Source: Brumimicrobium mesophilum (lineage in GTDB: Bacteria > Bacteroidota > Bacteroidia > Flavobacteriales_D > Crocinitomicaceae). From it: 64,000 bases of DNA. Positions 15,790 to 25,300 of this stretch are shown one piece after another. The stretch lies in the NCBI RefSeq assembly GCF_003025005.1, contig NZ_PVSS01000009.1, positions 124,242 through 188,241 on the forward strand, in the 5' to 3' direction. The position numbers and the translations under genes were made by a program. Under the pieces are notes generated by a model, which worked only from the letters and a program-made list of their open reading frames with translations, was not told the DNA's origin and made no database searches. Numbering within the stretch: the stretch's first letter is position 1; each line of letters begins with the position of its first letter.

Positions 15790-16707
15790 ATGAGATTCCA
15801 CCCCTATTTTATACTCGTTCTAATTTTGTTAAGCACTTCACCTCTTAACGCTCAAAAATGGAACGATGATCAATGGGGAATTCAAGTTGCATTAACCGCC
15901 GATTTGGGCACTCACATTAATCAAATTGGCTTAAAAGTTCAAGGGTATTATAAGTATAATTTTGCACAACTTAATTTCGGAAATCACTTACGCTTCAATG
16001 CTACCCACTTTGGCGGTAGAAAAAAGTATTTAACTCAAAGGATCAATACAGGTATTGTTATTCTTTCAGGAGGAGAAAATAGTAGACCTCAACTTATATA
16101 CGATGGCCTAAATCATCAATCTGAACACAACTATGCCTTAGCTTATAATTACCTTTGGTATATTGACAATGCTGGTTCTTCTCAACGTTCTGGTGGATTT
16201 GGTTTTCACATTCATCAAATCAGTTTGTATATTGAGAATGATCTTTTTGCAGGTTCTGGCCGCGATATGTACCGAACAAGTCACGCGAGTGCGAGCTACC
16301 ACGACGATTTATATAATTTTAGTCTTAATACACAATTATGGACAGGTGATACAAGGGGAACAAGATTACAAAACACCCAAGACAGCATTTACGTACTAGG
16401 TTATAAAGACTTAAGTGCTACACATTATGGCAAGACAAGCCATGGAATACTTAGCTTAGGTTTTGACCACCAAATTAATTATGGAAATCATGTATCCGCT
16501 CTTGTAGGAATTGACAGTGAACGTATTCGACATGGTTTACAAAACAGGTTTATGCATGATAAAAAATTCGTTCCTATGCGTTGGCGTAAACCAAATGTCA
16601 ATTACCCTATGCTTAATTCCGAAGGTTTTCCTGTTCATTATAAGGAAGAGGCAGCTCCAGCAAAATTCTTCATGCAGTTTGGCTTAAATAGAAGCTTTAG
16701 TTATTAA
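15790..16707 (+). CDS. Exported protein resembling polymorphic toxin type 23 domain proteins
   Basis: The 305-residue protein has a Sec signal peptide (about 1-21, cleaved after NAQ). Its body resembles Bacteroidota proteins labelled polymorphic toxin type 23: DGLNHQSEHNYALAYNYLWY, SGGFGFHIHQISLYIENDLF, GKTSHGILSLG and DSERIRHGLQNRFMHD are the landmarks I recognise. The high content of alternating hydrophobic residues and a C-terminal aromatic (FMQFGLNRSFSY) would equally fit an outer-membrane beta-barrel. There is no large delivery module, repeat region or immunity gene, so a toxin role is not supported here. It starts immediately after the lipoprotein stop (TAA then ATG). Confidence 0.6.
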   Translation: MRFHPYFILVLILLSTSPLNAQKWNDDQWGIQVALTADLGTHINQIGLKVQGYYKYNFAQLNFGNHLRFNATHFGGRKKYLTQRINTGIVILSGGENSRPQLIYDGLNHQSEHNYALAYNYLWYIDNAGSSQRSGGFGFHIHQISLYIENDLFAGSGRDMYRTSHASASYHDDLYNFSLNTQLWTGDTRGTRLQNTQDSIYVLGYKDLSATHYGKTSHGILSLGFDHQINYGNHVSALVGIDSERIRHGLQNRFMHDKKFVPMRWRKPNVNYPMLNSEGFPVHYKEEAAPAKFFMQFGLNRSFSY

Positions 16708-16896
16708 AATAAGAAATGGAGTTTATAAAAGTTTTTAATCTACTGATTAAATTCCTGCTACAATATTAAAACAATAACGCCCTCGCCCCTAATCGGTTAA
16801 TCTGATAGCATATTGGCGTAAAAAGAACTGCTACAAATTTTATCAAGGCCCTTTTCAAATGGAATCTCACTATTTTTCAGTAAACATCAGCAAAGT

Positions 16897-16924
16897 AAAA
16901 AGGGCGACATAAATGTCGCCCTTT
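16897..16924 (-). terminator. Terminator of the PA-domain T9SS gene
   Basis: A perfect stem AAAGGGCGACA/TGTCGCCCTTT with loop TAAA is followed, on the minus strand, by five T residues; it lies about 22 bases after the stop at 16947. Confidence 0.85.
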
Positions 16925-16946
16925 CTATAAAACTCTTTAAATCTTA

Positions 16947-18686
16947 TTAGTGATTTACAACAACTTGCATTGTATGAGTCATGTTGTTATCCAAGTATAC
17001 CTTAACGATATAAACTCCGTTTTCAACACCTGCAACATCCATTGTAGTTGTTTCAACATTGTTAGAAACATTTTGAGAAACAACTGTTTGTCCCATCATG
17101 TTTATCAATTCTACTTTATTTACTTCATTACTATTGAAATCTACGTTTAAGATATCAGAAGCAGGAGAAGGATAAGCATTCATTTTGATTGCTAATTTCT
17201 CATTTTTCAAATTAACTGTATTTGCATCAATAAATGAAACCGTTACTCCAGGAACTGTCTCAGGACCGAATCCATTTGGATTGAAAGAACCTGGGTTAGC
17301 TTCAATCGGGAATAATGGTTGAACATAATAATCACGGTTATAAGTATAATCTCTTGAAGCATCGTGACCGAAGTACAATTCAGCATTAAAAGTATTTACA
17401 CAGAAAAGGTAACGTTGGTTATCTTGTAAAGCAACGATGTCATTATTGTCAAATGAAGCCGTAACAACCTCTCCAGGAATATCTGCTGTATACTCATAAT
17501 CACCAAGCATAATTTCAGCATAACTTCCAATAGGATTTGTAAATCCAGGATCGTTTAAATCAACAAATACATCATCCCAAGTATAAACTTGAATTAATAA
17601 TTCTTCACCAATTAATGATGGATCAGTTGCTGAAGTAGCTTTTGATGCAGAGAAAGAAATACTCTGAGGGGCTAAACGACTAGCATTTTCATCCTGAAAA
17701 GTAATACAAGAAGAGAAGTGAGGAATAGCATTACCACTTGCGTCTATAGGTCTCAATCCGCTCAATTCTGAAGGCATCATTGTTGTCTCATCAATATTAG
17801 CATAAGCTAATTTTGAATCACTAATTACGAAATCTGACTCTAAAGTATTGTCAAAGTCATAATCATCTGAAACATCACTAGTTACGTAATACTCTAAAGA
17901 ATAGTACCCTTCAGTCCAAGTAGCTGGAGCAAAAGATGGTAAAGAAAACAATGCACTATCACCAGAATCAATTGAAACTGGAGCTGAAGTTTCATTATAA
18001 ACCTCTGATCCATTCAAAGTAATGATTGCGTTCAAAGTTACATCTGTTTGATCTAAACTACCATAGTTGAAACCATAAGCTTCAACATCAACTTGATATT
18101 CAGTCCCATCAGTTGCAATTGCAGAAGGAATTGAAGAATAAGTTGGACGTAAAATACTAGAAATTTTCAACCCTAAATCGTTTGAAAAATAACCTAGTTT
18201 ATTTCCGATAAAAACAGTCACAGGACCATTTTGCATTTCAGCAACTAAAGTTGCTCCGTCAACATCTGAAATCATAACAGCTGGAATCCCAACGCTAGGA
18301 CCGTTAACACCAGCTCCCATAGAAATTGGTGCTCCTGGAACATTATTAATGATTACACAAGCAATTGCTCCTGCAGCCTCTGCATTCATAACTTTATCAC
18401 CAAATTCACAATCAGCTCTGTAAACTACTGCGATTTTACCTGCTAAAGCTGCAGCATTTGTGGCTGCTGTACATGCCGTTGAATCAGTTTCATAAAGCGC
18501 TAATTCATCTTCAACTGAATTAGCTGGAATTCCAAGATCTGGATTACCCCAAGAACTTCCTGGTTCACCATAAGTCATTCCGTAGTTCCCTTGAATTGCC
18601 GCTGGACTAATTCCAGAGAAAATTACTTGGGCATTGATAGCCATAGTAAATAGTAAGGCTACTCCTAAAAGTAATGTTTTTTTCAT
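16947..18686 (-). CDS. T9SS-secreted protein with a PA (protease-associated) domain
   Basis: The 579-residue protein starts at the ATG at 18686, with a Sec signal peptide (MKKTLLLGVALLFTMAINAQ). A PA-type domain lies at about residues 50-150 (GKIAVVYRADCEFGDKVMNAEAAGAIACVIIN). Beta-sandwich-like segments follow, and the last 75 residues form a type A T9SS sorting domain (NAYPSPASDILNVDF, VELINMMGQTVV, ENGVYIVKVYLDN). It is exported by Sec, then across the outer membrane by T9SS and released or anchored. PA domains usually accompany peptidases, but no protease motif is visible, so it may be a binding or structural surface protein. Confidence 0.85.
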   Translation of the reverse strand: MKKTLLLGVALLFTMAINAQVIFSGISPAAIQGNYGMTYGEPGSSWGNPDLGIPANSVEDELALYETDSTACTAATNAAALAGKIAVVYRADCEFGDKVMNAEAAGAIACVIINNVPGAPISMGAGVNGPSVGIPAVMISDVDGATLVAEMQNGPVTVFIGNKLGYFSNDLGLKISSILRPTYSSIPSAIATDGTEYQVDVEAYGFNYGSLDQTDVTLNAIITLNGSEVYNETSAPVSIDSGDSALFSLPSFAPATWTEGYYSLEYYVTSDVSDDYDFDNTLESDFVISDSKLAYANIDETTMMPSELSGLRPIDASGNAIPHFSSCITFQDENASRLAPQSISFSASKATSATDPSLIGEELLIQVYTWDDVFVDLNDPGFTNPIGSYAEIMLGDYEYTADIPGEVVTASFDNNDIVALQDNQRYLFCVNTFNAELYFGHDASRDYTYNRDYYVQPLFPIEANPGSFNPNGFGPETVPGVTVSFIDANTVNLKNEKLAIKMNAYPSPASDILNVDFNSNEVNKVELINMMGQTVVSQNVSNNVETTTMDVAGVENGVYIVKVYLDNNMTHTMQVVVNH

Positions 18687-18987
18687 ATTATCGTGTTTTT
18701 TTTGATTTACCTTCAAAAATAAACTTTTTACACAATAATTGATGGATAAAAAATGAATAAATCCATAATTTAATTTTAAATACTTCTTATCTCTACTGCA
18801 AACATTAACAAATTATTAAATAACAATACATCAAATCATCAGCAATTTATAGTTTAATCAAAGACTGAAAGCCCAGAATACAAATTCAACTTTTCTAAAA
18901 AACCTAATAAATACGATGCGTAAAACATAATCTAGAATCAACATTCAAACAATGAAAACCTTTAGATTCTTTTCAGTAAAGGAAGGT
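18687..18987. other. Intergenic region
   Basis: About 300 AT-rich bases between two minus-strand genes. Apart from the -7 element at 18714-18721 I see no gene, RNA or strong hairpin. Confidence 0.5.
18714..18721 (-). promoter_or_regulatory. -7 element of the PA-domain T9SS gene
   Basis: Minus-strand TATTTTTG lies 27 bases upstream of the ATG at 18686, an exact TAnnTTTG match; a -33 TTG is not evident. Confidence 0.5.
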
Positions 18988-19833
18988 TTACATAATTTTC
19001 AACCAAAAAGAACCTCCATGCGTTTCAACACCTTTCAAGTTAGCATGATCCCAAAAAGGCTTTATCATTTCGCTTAACTCCTTGTCTTCCGATATAAAAT
19101 AATTAGGCAGAATAGTATTGTATTTTTCAGGATTAGCTAACATAAACATAGCTAGACCATATTGCTCCGTATAAAAACGATCACACATAAATTGAGGATA
19201 ATCATATGGTAAATAAATATCATGAATATGAACAATTACACCCTTCTTTAATTTTGGTAGAATCTCCATGTAAAACACCATTGAATCAGAATTGGGTAAA
19301 ATTCTATGTGAATTATCAATAAATAGGATATCATTTTCTTCTAAAGCCAGAATTGTGTTGTAATCAATTTCTTCAAAGGGCTTTCTAATTACAGTATCAG
19401 CCAAATGATCAATCTCCGCACGTGGCATTGGATCGATTGAGATTATTTCCGTATCCAAATCATTCTCCTTTTTAGCCTTAAAAGCAACCTTTGTTGAATT
19501 TCCTGAACCTACTTCAATATACTTTTTTGGATTATTAATGGCCATCATTGAATAAATACCCACAATATCTAAACCTGGTAAAAATCCATTATTCCAAGTT
19601 GGATTGTTGACATCAGAATCTTCACCTGTTTTTTTAATATTTTGAATATTATCTTTATACCGTAGCGCCTCACTCAAAAAATCCTTATATAAATTTCTAT
19701 TTTCATTGATAATGGAATACAATTCTTTATGTGGAGGTTTTCCATGACCATATCTTGGTTTCATATCTACCTTATAATCTGAAAATAAAGTCTGAAACTT
19801 CGGAGATAAAAATCTATAAATACTCTTGATCAT
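18988..19833 (-). CDS. Class I SAM-dependent methyltransferase-like protein
   Basis: The 281-residue cytosolic protein has a Rossmann-type SAM-binding motif I (KYIEVGSGNSTKVAFKA, near residues 104-120), an acidic strand-2 end (IISIDPMPRAEID) and the NDILFIDNSHRI / GVIVHIHDIYLP strands typical of Methyltransf_24-type enzymes, which often act on sugars or small molecules in surface-polysaccharide loci. The acceptor is unknown. The neighbouring glycosyltransferase on the same strand, 136 bases upstream, makes a cell-surface glycan role reasonable. Confidence 0.75.
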   Translation of the reverse strand: MIKSIYRFLSPKFQTLFSDYKVDMKPRYGHGKPPHKELYSIINENRNLYKDFLSEALRYKDNIQNIKKTGEDSDVNNPTWNNGFLPGLDIVGIYSMMAINNPKKYIEVGSGNSTKVAFKAKKENDLDTEIISIDPMPRAEIDHLADTVIRKPFEEIDYNTILALEENDILFIDNSHRILPNSDSMVFYMEILPKLKKGVIVHIHDIYLPYDYPQFMCDRFYTEQYGLAMFMLANPEKYNTILPNYFISEDKELSEMIKPFWDHANLKGVETHGGSFWLKIM

Positions 19834-19969
19834 AATGTTATACTTTTTAAGGCTTCTAAAATAATGAACGCAAAGTTAATTCTATTTAATTGCATCTGCT
19901 ACTGTTAGATGAACAAAATATACTTAAATGAAACATGATCTGATCAGCAAACTATTATTAGATTTCAGA

Positions 19970-21112
19970 TTAAAATGTCCTATAAACTTTATCAAGTTGT
20001 TTTTTAATAGCTCCTTCAGAAAATTGATTTGAAAAATCACTTATCAAATCTGGATTATATTTACTTACATTGAAATTTTCTAATGCTTTCAAAAGGCCCA
20101 CCTCATCTTTAGATTTTATTTGAATACCTATATTTGAATTAGTTATTTCAGTAAGTCCTCCACATTGACTATAGATTACAGGCAATCCTGACATCCAAGC
20201 TTCGGCCAAAACGATAGAAAATGTTTCATAGTTACTAAAAAGAACAAAACAGTCCGATTTTCTCATGGCCTCCCCTATTTCCTCCACCTTTAATTTGCTC
20301 TCCACGATACATTTCTCATGAGGGATATTAAAAAATGTAATTACCTTCCAAACGTCCAATTCATCTCCTTCGGTTATGATATGAAGTTGAAAATCAATCT
20401 TAAGTTTACTAAACACCCTTAACATTCCTGTTACGTTCTTGTGGCTATCATCAAAAGTTGAAATATGTAAGAAACGAGGAATGGAATTAGAATTTGATTT
20501 TTTCTTTTCAGGGTAAAAATATTTAGATTTCACCACATTGTTTAAAACAGAATACTCTTCAGTCAAACCGAGGTTTATCAGGGCTTTACCTAGATGATCG
20601 GAGACAGGAAAAACTTGTTGAGCAGCATTAAAAATTCTTTTAAAAGTATTTTTCAAATAGAATGGCAAAGATGAATATACGTTATGACATTCTAAAAAAC
20701 CTGTCCAATGCACAGTAACAACATATGGAATATGATGCTTTTTTTTCAACCATCTTGCAAAAATCCCAGCAGGAAAAACAGCGTTTAAATGAACTAGATC
20801 ATATTTAGAATTCAAATACTTAAAACCCTCTCTCAAAGCATTTAAGAACGAATTACGTTTAATAACTGACGATAATCCGGGCAACTCAGATTTTACTGTA
20901 GGATAATATACTATTACTGTGCGTAGATTATTTATAACCTCATCAACTACAGTAATGCGTTTCACAGCATTAGAATTTACGGCATAGAGCACATCAACAT
21001 AAGCGATTTCATTTGCTAACTCAGCATGTTTCTGAACAAAATTACCCAGCGTTGAATTTTCATCACTCGGATACCAACTTGCTAAAAACAGTACTTTTTT
21101 ATCTGACTTCAT
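19970..21112 (-). CDS. Family 4 (GT-B) glycosyltransferase
   Basis: The 380-residue protein has the GT-B two-domain layout: an N-terminal Rossmann half (VLFLASWYPSDENSTLGNF, DLVHLNAVFPAGIFA) and a C-terminal half with the GT4 nucleotide-sugar motif SNYETFSIVLAEAWMSGLPV followed by YSQCGGLTEI (the E-x7-E type signature). It transfers a sugar from an activated donor in the cytosol, probably to a lipid or polysaccharide. The ATG at 21112 (MKSDKKVLFLASW) is a better start than 21124. It lies 61 bases after bshB1 on the same strand; BshA, the GT4 of bacillithiol synthesis, is a possible alternative, but the length and N-terminus look unlike BshA. Confidence 0.8.
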   Translation of the reverse strand: MKSDKKVLFLASWYPSDENSTLGNFVQKHAELANEIAYVDVLYAVNSNAVKRITVVDEVINNLRTVIVYYPTVKSELPGLSSVIKRNSFLNALREGFKYLNSKYDLVHLNAVFPAGIFARWLKKKHHIPYVVTVHWTGFLECHNVYSSLPFYLKNTFKRIFNAAQQVFPVSDHLGKALINLGLTEEYSVLNNVVKSKYFYPEKKKSNSNSIPRFLHISTFDDSHKNVTGMLRVFSKLKIDFQLHIITEGDELDVWKVITFFNIPHEKCIVESKLKVEEIGEAMRKSDCFVLFSNYETFSIVLAEAWMSGLPVIYSQCGGLTEITNSNIGIQIKSKDEVGLLKALENFNVSKYNPDLISDFSNQFSEGAIKKQLDKVYRTF

Positions 21113-21173
21113 ACCTGTAAACAAAGGTTATTGTTCTTTTTCGAGGATGAAGATAAAGTCAATTTATTTAAAT

Positions 21174-21896
21174 TTAAAGAAAATCTGAAATATCATTTAT
21201 TCCCACGGGTCTTTCCGAGATAAATCCCTCACCGTATTTTGTTCCAATATCACGTCCATACTGAACAAGTCTAGCCTCCAGAGCGTCTAAAAAGTCTTGA
21301 CCAGAAATAGGTGTTTTGGGTCCTGACATATCTGAATGAAAGAATTGAGTTTCATATGCTAAAATTGCTTTAAATTTTAGATCTCTTTGCTCGGAAACAT
21401 CAACAATAAAGCTAGGAGTTAAATACCTATCTTGTATATAATGATAAACAACTTTCGGTCGCCAATGTAATTGCTTCTCTCCCTCTATTTTCGTTTCTAT
21501 TTTCAATAATCCGGAAAGGAAGCAAGCTCTAGAAATTAAATCACTACCTCTACCATGATCAGGATGACGATCAGATGGAGCGTTAGCAAACACTATTTCG
21601 GGTTGATATTTGCGAATTGCCGTAATTAGTTTTAATAAACTATCTTCTGATTCTTCAAAAAAGCCATCAGCCAATTTCAAATTTTCTCTGTGGGCAACAC
21701 CCATAATTTTAGCTGCATTTTCAGCTTCATTATAACGTGTTTGAATTGTTCCTCGAGAACCCAATTCTCCCTGAGTCAAATCAACAATGGCCACTTTCTT
21801 TCCTTGTTGAACACTTTTAATTATAGTACCTCCGGCTGCTAATTCTACATCATCAGGATGAGCACCAAAGGCTAATATTTCTACTTTTTTAACCAT
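21174..21896 (-). CDS. bshB1: Bacillithiol biosynthesis deacetylase BshB1
   Basis: The 240-residue zinc LmbE/PIG-L deacetylase removes the acetyl group from GlcNAc-malate, the second step of bacillithiol synthesis. Metal ligands are visible in GAHPDDVE (about residues 12-19) and DRHPDHGRG (about 108-116); the TPSFIVDVSEQRDLKFKAI and ISGQDFLDALEAR segments match BshB1. Its ATG lies inside the 3' end of the glutathione peroxidase-like gene (8-base overlap), so the two are translationally coupled. Its presence indicates that bacillithiol is the low-molecular-weight thiol of this organism. Confidence 0.92.
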   Translation of the reverse strand: MVKKVEILAFGAHPDDVELAAGGTIIKSVQQGKKVAIVDLTQGELGSRGTIQTRYNEAENAAKIMGVAHRENLKLADGFFEESEDSLLKLITAIRKYQPEIVFANAPSDRHPDHGRGSDLISRACFLSGLLKIETKIEGEKQLHWRPKVVYHYIQDRYLTPSFIVDVSEQRDLKFKAILAYETQFFHSDMSGPKTPISGQDFLDALEARLVQYGRDIGTKYGEGFISERPVGINDISDFL

Positions 21897-22365
21897 TGAT
21901 CCAATCTGTTATTTCGTTTGTATTAGGTAGCGTTTTTGGGTGAACATCCTTAACAAATTCACCTTCTACATTAATTAGGAATTTATGAAAATTCCAAGCA
22001 ACTTCTTCTGCACCTCCTTTCTTCTTACTTTCCTCCAGCAACCAAGCATAAAGAGGATGTTGATCATCTCCTTTTACAGACACTTTCGACATCATCGGAA
22101 ATGATACTCCGTAATTTTTCTGACAAAAAGACGCCACTTCATCATTACTTCCCGGTTCTTGAGCTCCAAAATCATTTGAAGGAAAACCTATTATCATGAA
22201 ATTATCGTTTGAAGTAGATTCAAAAAGTGATTGCAATTGTTCATATTGAGGAGTTAACCCACATTCTGAAGCTGTGTTTACGATCATAACTTTTTTACCT
22301 TTTAACTGACTCAAGTCAAAAGACTCACCATTAATACCATCTACTTTAAAATCGTATAATTTCAT
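21889..22365 (-). CDS. Glutathione-peroxidase-like thiol peroxidase
   Basis: The 158-residue thioredoxin-fold peroxidase has the GPx signature VNTASECGLTPQYEQL, where the catalytic residue is C35 rather than selenocysteine, plus IIGFPSNDFGAQEPG and the catalytic-tetrad Trp/Asn segment VAWNFHKFLI. Bacterial Cys-GPx enzymes usually take electrons from thioredoxin. Since it overlaps bshB1, bacillithiol may serve here (inference). It follows ccsBA by seven bases, forming one ccsBA-gpx-bshB1 transcript. Confidence 0.92.
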   Translation of the reverse strand: MKLYDFKVDGINGESFDLSQLKGKKVMIVNTASECGLTPQYEQLQSLFESTSNDNFMIIGFPSNDFGAQEPGSNDEVASFCQKNYGVSFPMMSKVSVKGDDQHPLYAWLLEESKKKGGAEEVAWNFHKFLINVEGEFVKDVHPKTLPNTNEITDWING

Positions 22366-22372
22366 AGTTTTA

Positions 22373-25300
22373 TTATTTTGATTTTTTTTTAGCGTCCATT
22401 AAATACTTTACTGTTGCTAGTAAAGTAAAGGTTCCAAATGCTCCAATGGCTACAAATACAGATGTTGGCCATTCAGCGACACCATCACCTTGCGCGTATG
22501 AATGCAGACCTACTAAAATAAAGTTTACACCAAAGAATGTAAAGAGAATTGCAGAGAATCCCCACAAACTCAAAACATTGAAAAGGAATTTACTGCTTAG
22601 AGCAGGAATAAAACGGAAGTGAATAATGATGGCATAAACCAAAATTGAAACAAGTGCCCAAGTTTCTTTTGGATCCCAACCCCAATATCTACCCCAAGAT
22701 TCGTTAGCCCAAACTCCTCCCAAGAACGTTCCTATGGTTAACATAAACAAACCAATAATCATTACCATTTCAGAAACAGATGTGATTTCGATGATATTCA
22801 TTTGAAGGCGTTTCTTATTCTTTTTATTCTTTAAAAGATATAAAATCATATTCACCAATCCTAAGATCATTGAAATACCCAAAAATCCATAAGAGGAAGT
22901 AATAATAGCTACGTGAATCATTAACCAATAAGATTTTAAAACAGGTTGAAGCGGTGTGATTTCAGGATCTAGCAGGTTTAATTCTGTTACAAACAACATA
23001 AAGGCACCAAGTAAAGTAGTCGCGGCAATTACAGCTGGATTCTTTTTTACGAAGAACAAACCAGCCAAAATAGTAGACCAAGCAATAAAAATTACTGCTT
23101 CATAACCATTACTCCAAGGAGCATGCCCTGAAATATACCAACGCATAGCCAATCCAGAACCGTGACCTATAAAAACAAGAATAACACCTGCTAAGAAAAC
23201 ATAATTAATTTTCTTTATAATTGATTCACTTTTCAGCGTTGGAGTAACCAAAGTTCTAAAGAAGAACAGAATCAACATTAAGAAACCAAATAAGAAATAA
23301 AATGATTGAATTTTATCAAATACCTTAAATTTATTATAAGCTATTTCAACATCGACATGCCTCTGAGTCAATTTATCTAAATGAGGGTTTTCATTTTCAT
23401 AAACCCTTAATTCTTCCCACTGATATTCCTTTAATGGAACTAAATATTGTTGCGCATCTGAAAACTTAGCTTCCTTTTGAGAAACAGCAAAGAGATTTGT
23501 TAGTAGATTCATCGCTAGGGTATTTGCTTTTTGATCTTTCTCTCTTAACTCCATTGCAAAAGGCCATATCCATTTACCATTATCATCACCCGGTATAGGG
23601 ACTATTCTAAGGTGTTTAAATTGAAAAATTTCTTTCAAAATCGTATACCGCTCACCAAGTTTAATTAACTTTTTATCAAACTCATTTTTCTGTCCATCAG
23701 ATTTACCATGCGCAATTTCATATTCATCCATCCATTTGAAGATTCCGTTTTCATCTTCCATTCCTTTTATGGAAACATACTTTCCTGTGCCTAACTCATC
23801 TCGTATCTTGTTTGACACGAATGCAATTTCAACATCATGCCATGCATCAGGGCCATATAAATGCATTGCAATTAGGGTTTGAACAGCGTTTAATTCTCCG
23901 AATTTATCTCCGCGATGAATTTTTCGTAACAACTTATCCGCCATGGTGTGAAAAGGAATAATTCTACCATCATAATCCTGAACCAATAAATCATCCAGTT
24001 TCTGTGCATCTTCTATACTCAAGTAATTGATTTCAACCTTTCGTGGCACCACAGTGGAATGAGAAGAGTGATCATGCTCGCCATGGGCGTGGTCGTGACC
24101 TGCATGACTGTTATGGTCATGAGACTCTACATGAACATGTTCATCTTCATGTGTATGAGTAGTGTCGTCTCCATGAGCGTAAGAAAATCCACCTAATCCT
24201 ACACCAATTAACAAAGTGATAGTTTTCAACATTTTAGACCTATTTTCTCTAGATTTTTTAATCAAACCATTCAATTCCTTCATTCTACCTACCTTATTAA
24301 ACAATGACATAATCATTCCTATTGTCATAATTAGATATGCAATGTAGGTGACCATCGTTCCCCACCAATCATAATTTACACTCAAAACTGTTCCTGATTC
24401 ATCTGGAAAATAACTTGATTGGAAAAATCTATATCCATGATAATCCATCACGTTATTCATGAAAATTCTTTGTTCGTGATTTACACCTCTAGCCGAATCT
24501 ACAACTGTAACTTCTGACGCAAATGAACTGGCCATCGTAGAACCTGGATATTTATGCAATTGGAATTCCCTACATTTAATAGCGAAAGGTAATTCAATTG
24601 GCTTAGCACCATATCCAATTTCAAAATTAAGGCCTGCAAATTGAATATATTGTTCTTGAAGAATATGATTTGAACTTCCTTCAACAACCACTTCTTTAGT
24701 TTCAGAATCTGTAGAAAGTCGTAATGTTAAGAAGTCAAATCCGCCATCTTTTTCAGGAGATTTCATTTTCTTCATTGAAACATTCTTCCTAAAATCCTTA
24801 AACACTAAACTTTCAGCTCCCAACATATAAAGTTGATTCGGATAAAAAGGTACTAGAGTGTCTGATTGAATCTCAGTTATGGCTTCTGGTGATATGTTAT
24901 TTGTCATTCGATCTTCCTTCGAAAGCATAGACATATCTACTCTTTGATAAGGTTGATTCGAAAGAATATACAACATCCCTCCTTCTTCAGTAATTGTAAC
25001 ACCCGGTTGAGAAGGGTTTTCATTTTCAAATGAGAAATTTAATCCTCCAATTACATCTTCACTACCTTCAAAAAGAAACTTACTTTCTCCACGAATAATT
25101 AGTTCGATAGCATTGTTTCCGTTTTCAGGATCTTCAACTAGCGAATCTATCATCCCCTCTTTATAAGAAACATATTCTACGTTAATCTTAGGTTGATTCG
25201 GTAATTGAAAGTCAAAATCAAAAGGGTTTTCAACTCCTTCCGATAACCAACGTTTTTCGTTGTGCGTGTATTGATTCACTAAATCATTTGACTTGAGTGT

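Noticed and set aside
15790-16707. Contact-dependent or T6SS toxin with immunity
   Set aside because: No VgrG, Rhs, filamentous haemagglutinin or immunity gene nearby, and the protein has a simple signal peptide.
19970-21896. bshA next to bshB1
   Set aside because: The GT4 enzyme lies 61 bases downstream of bshB1, but its N-terminus and donor-site region look unlike BshA; I kept it as a generic GT4.
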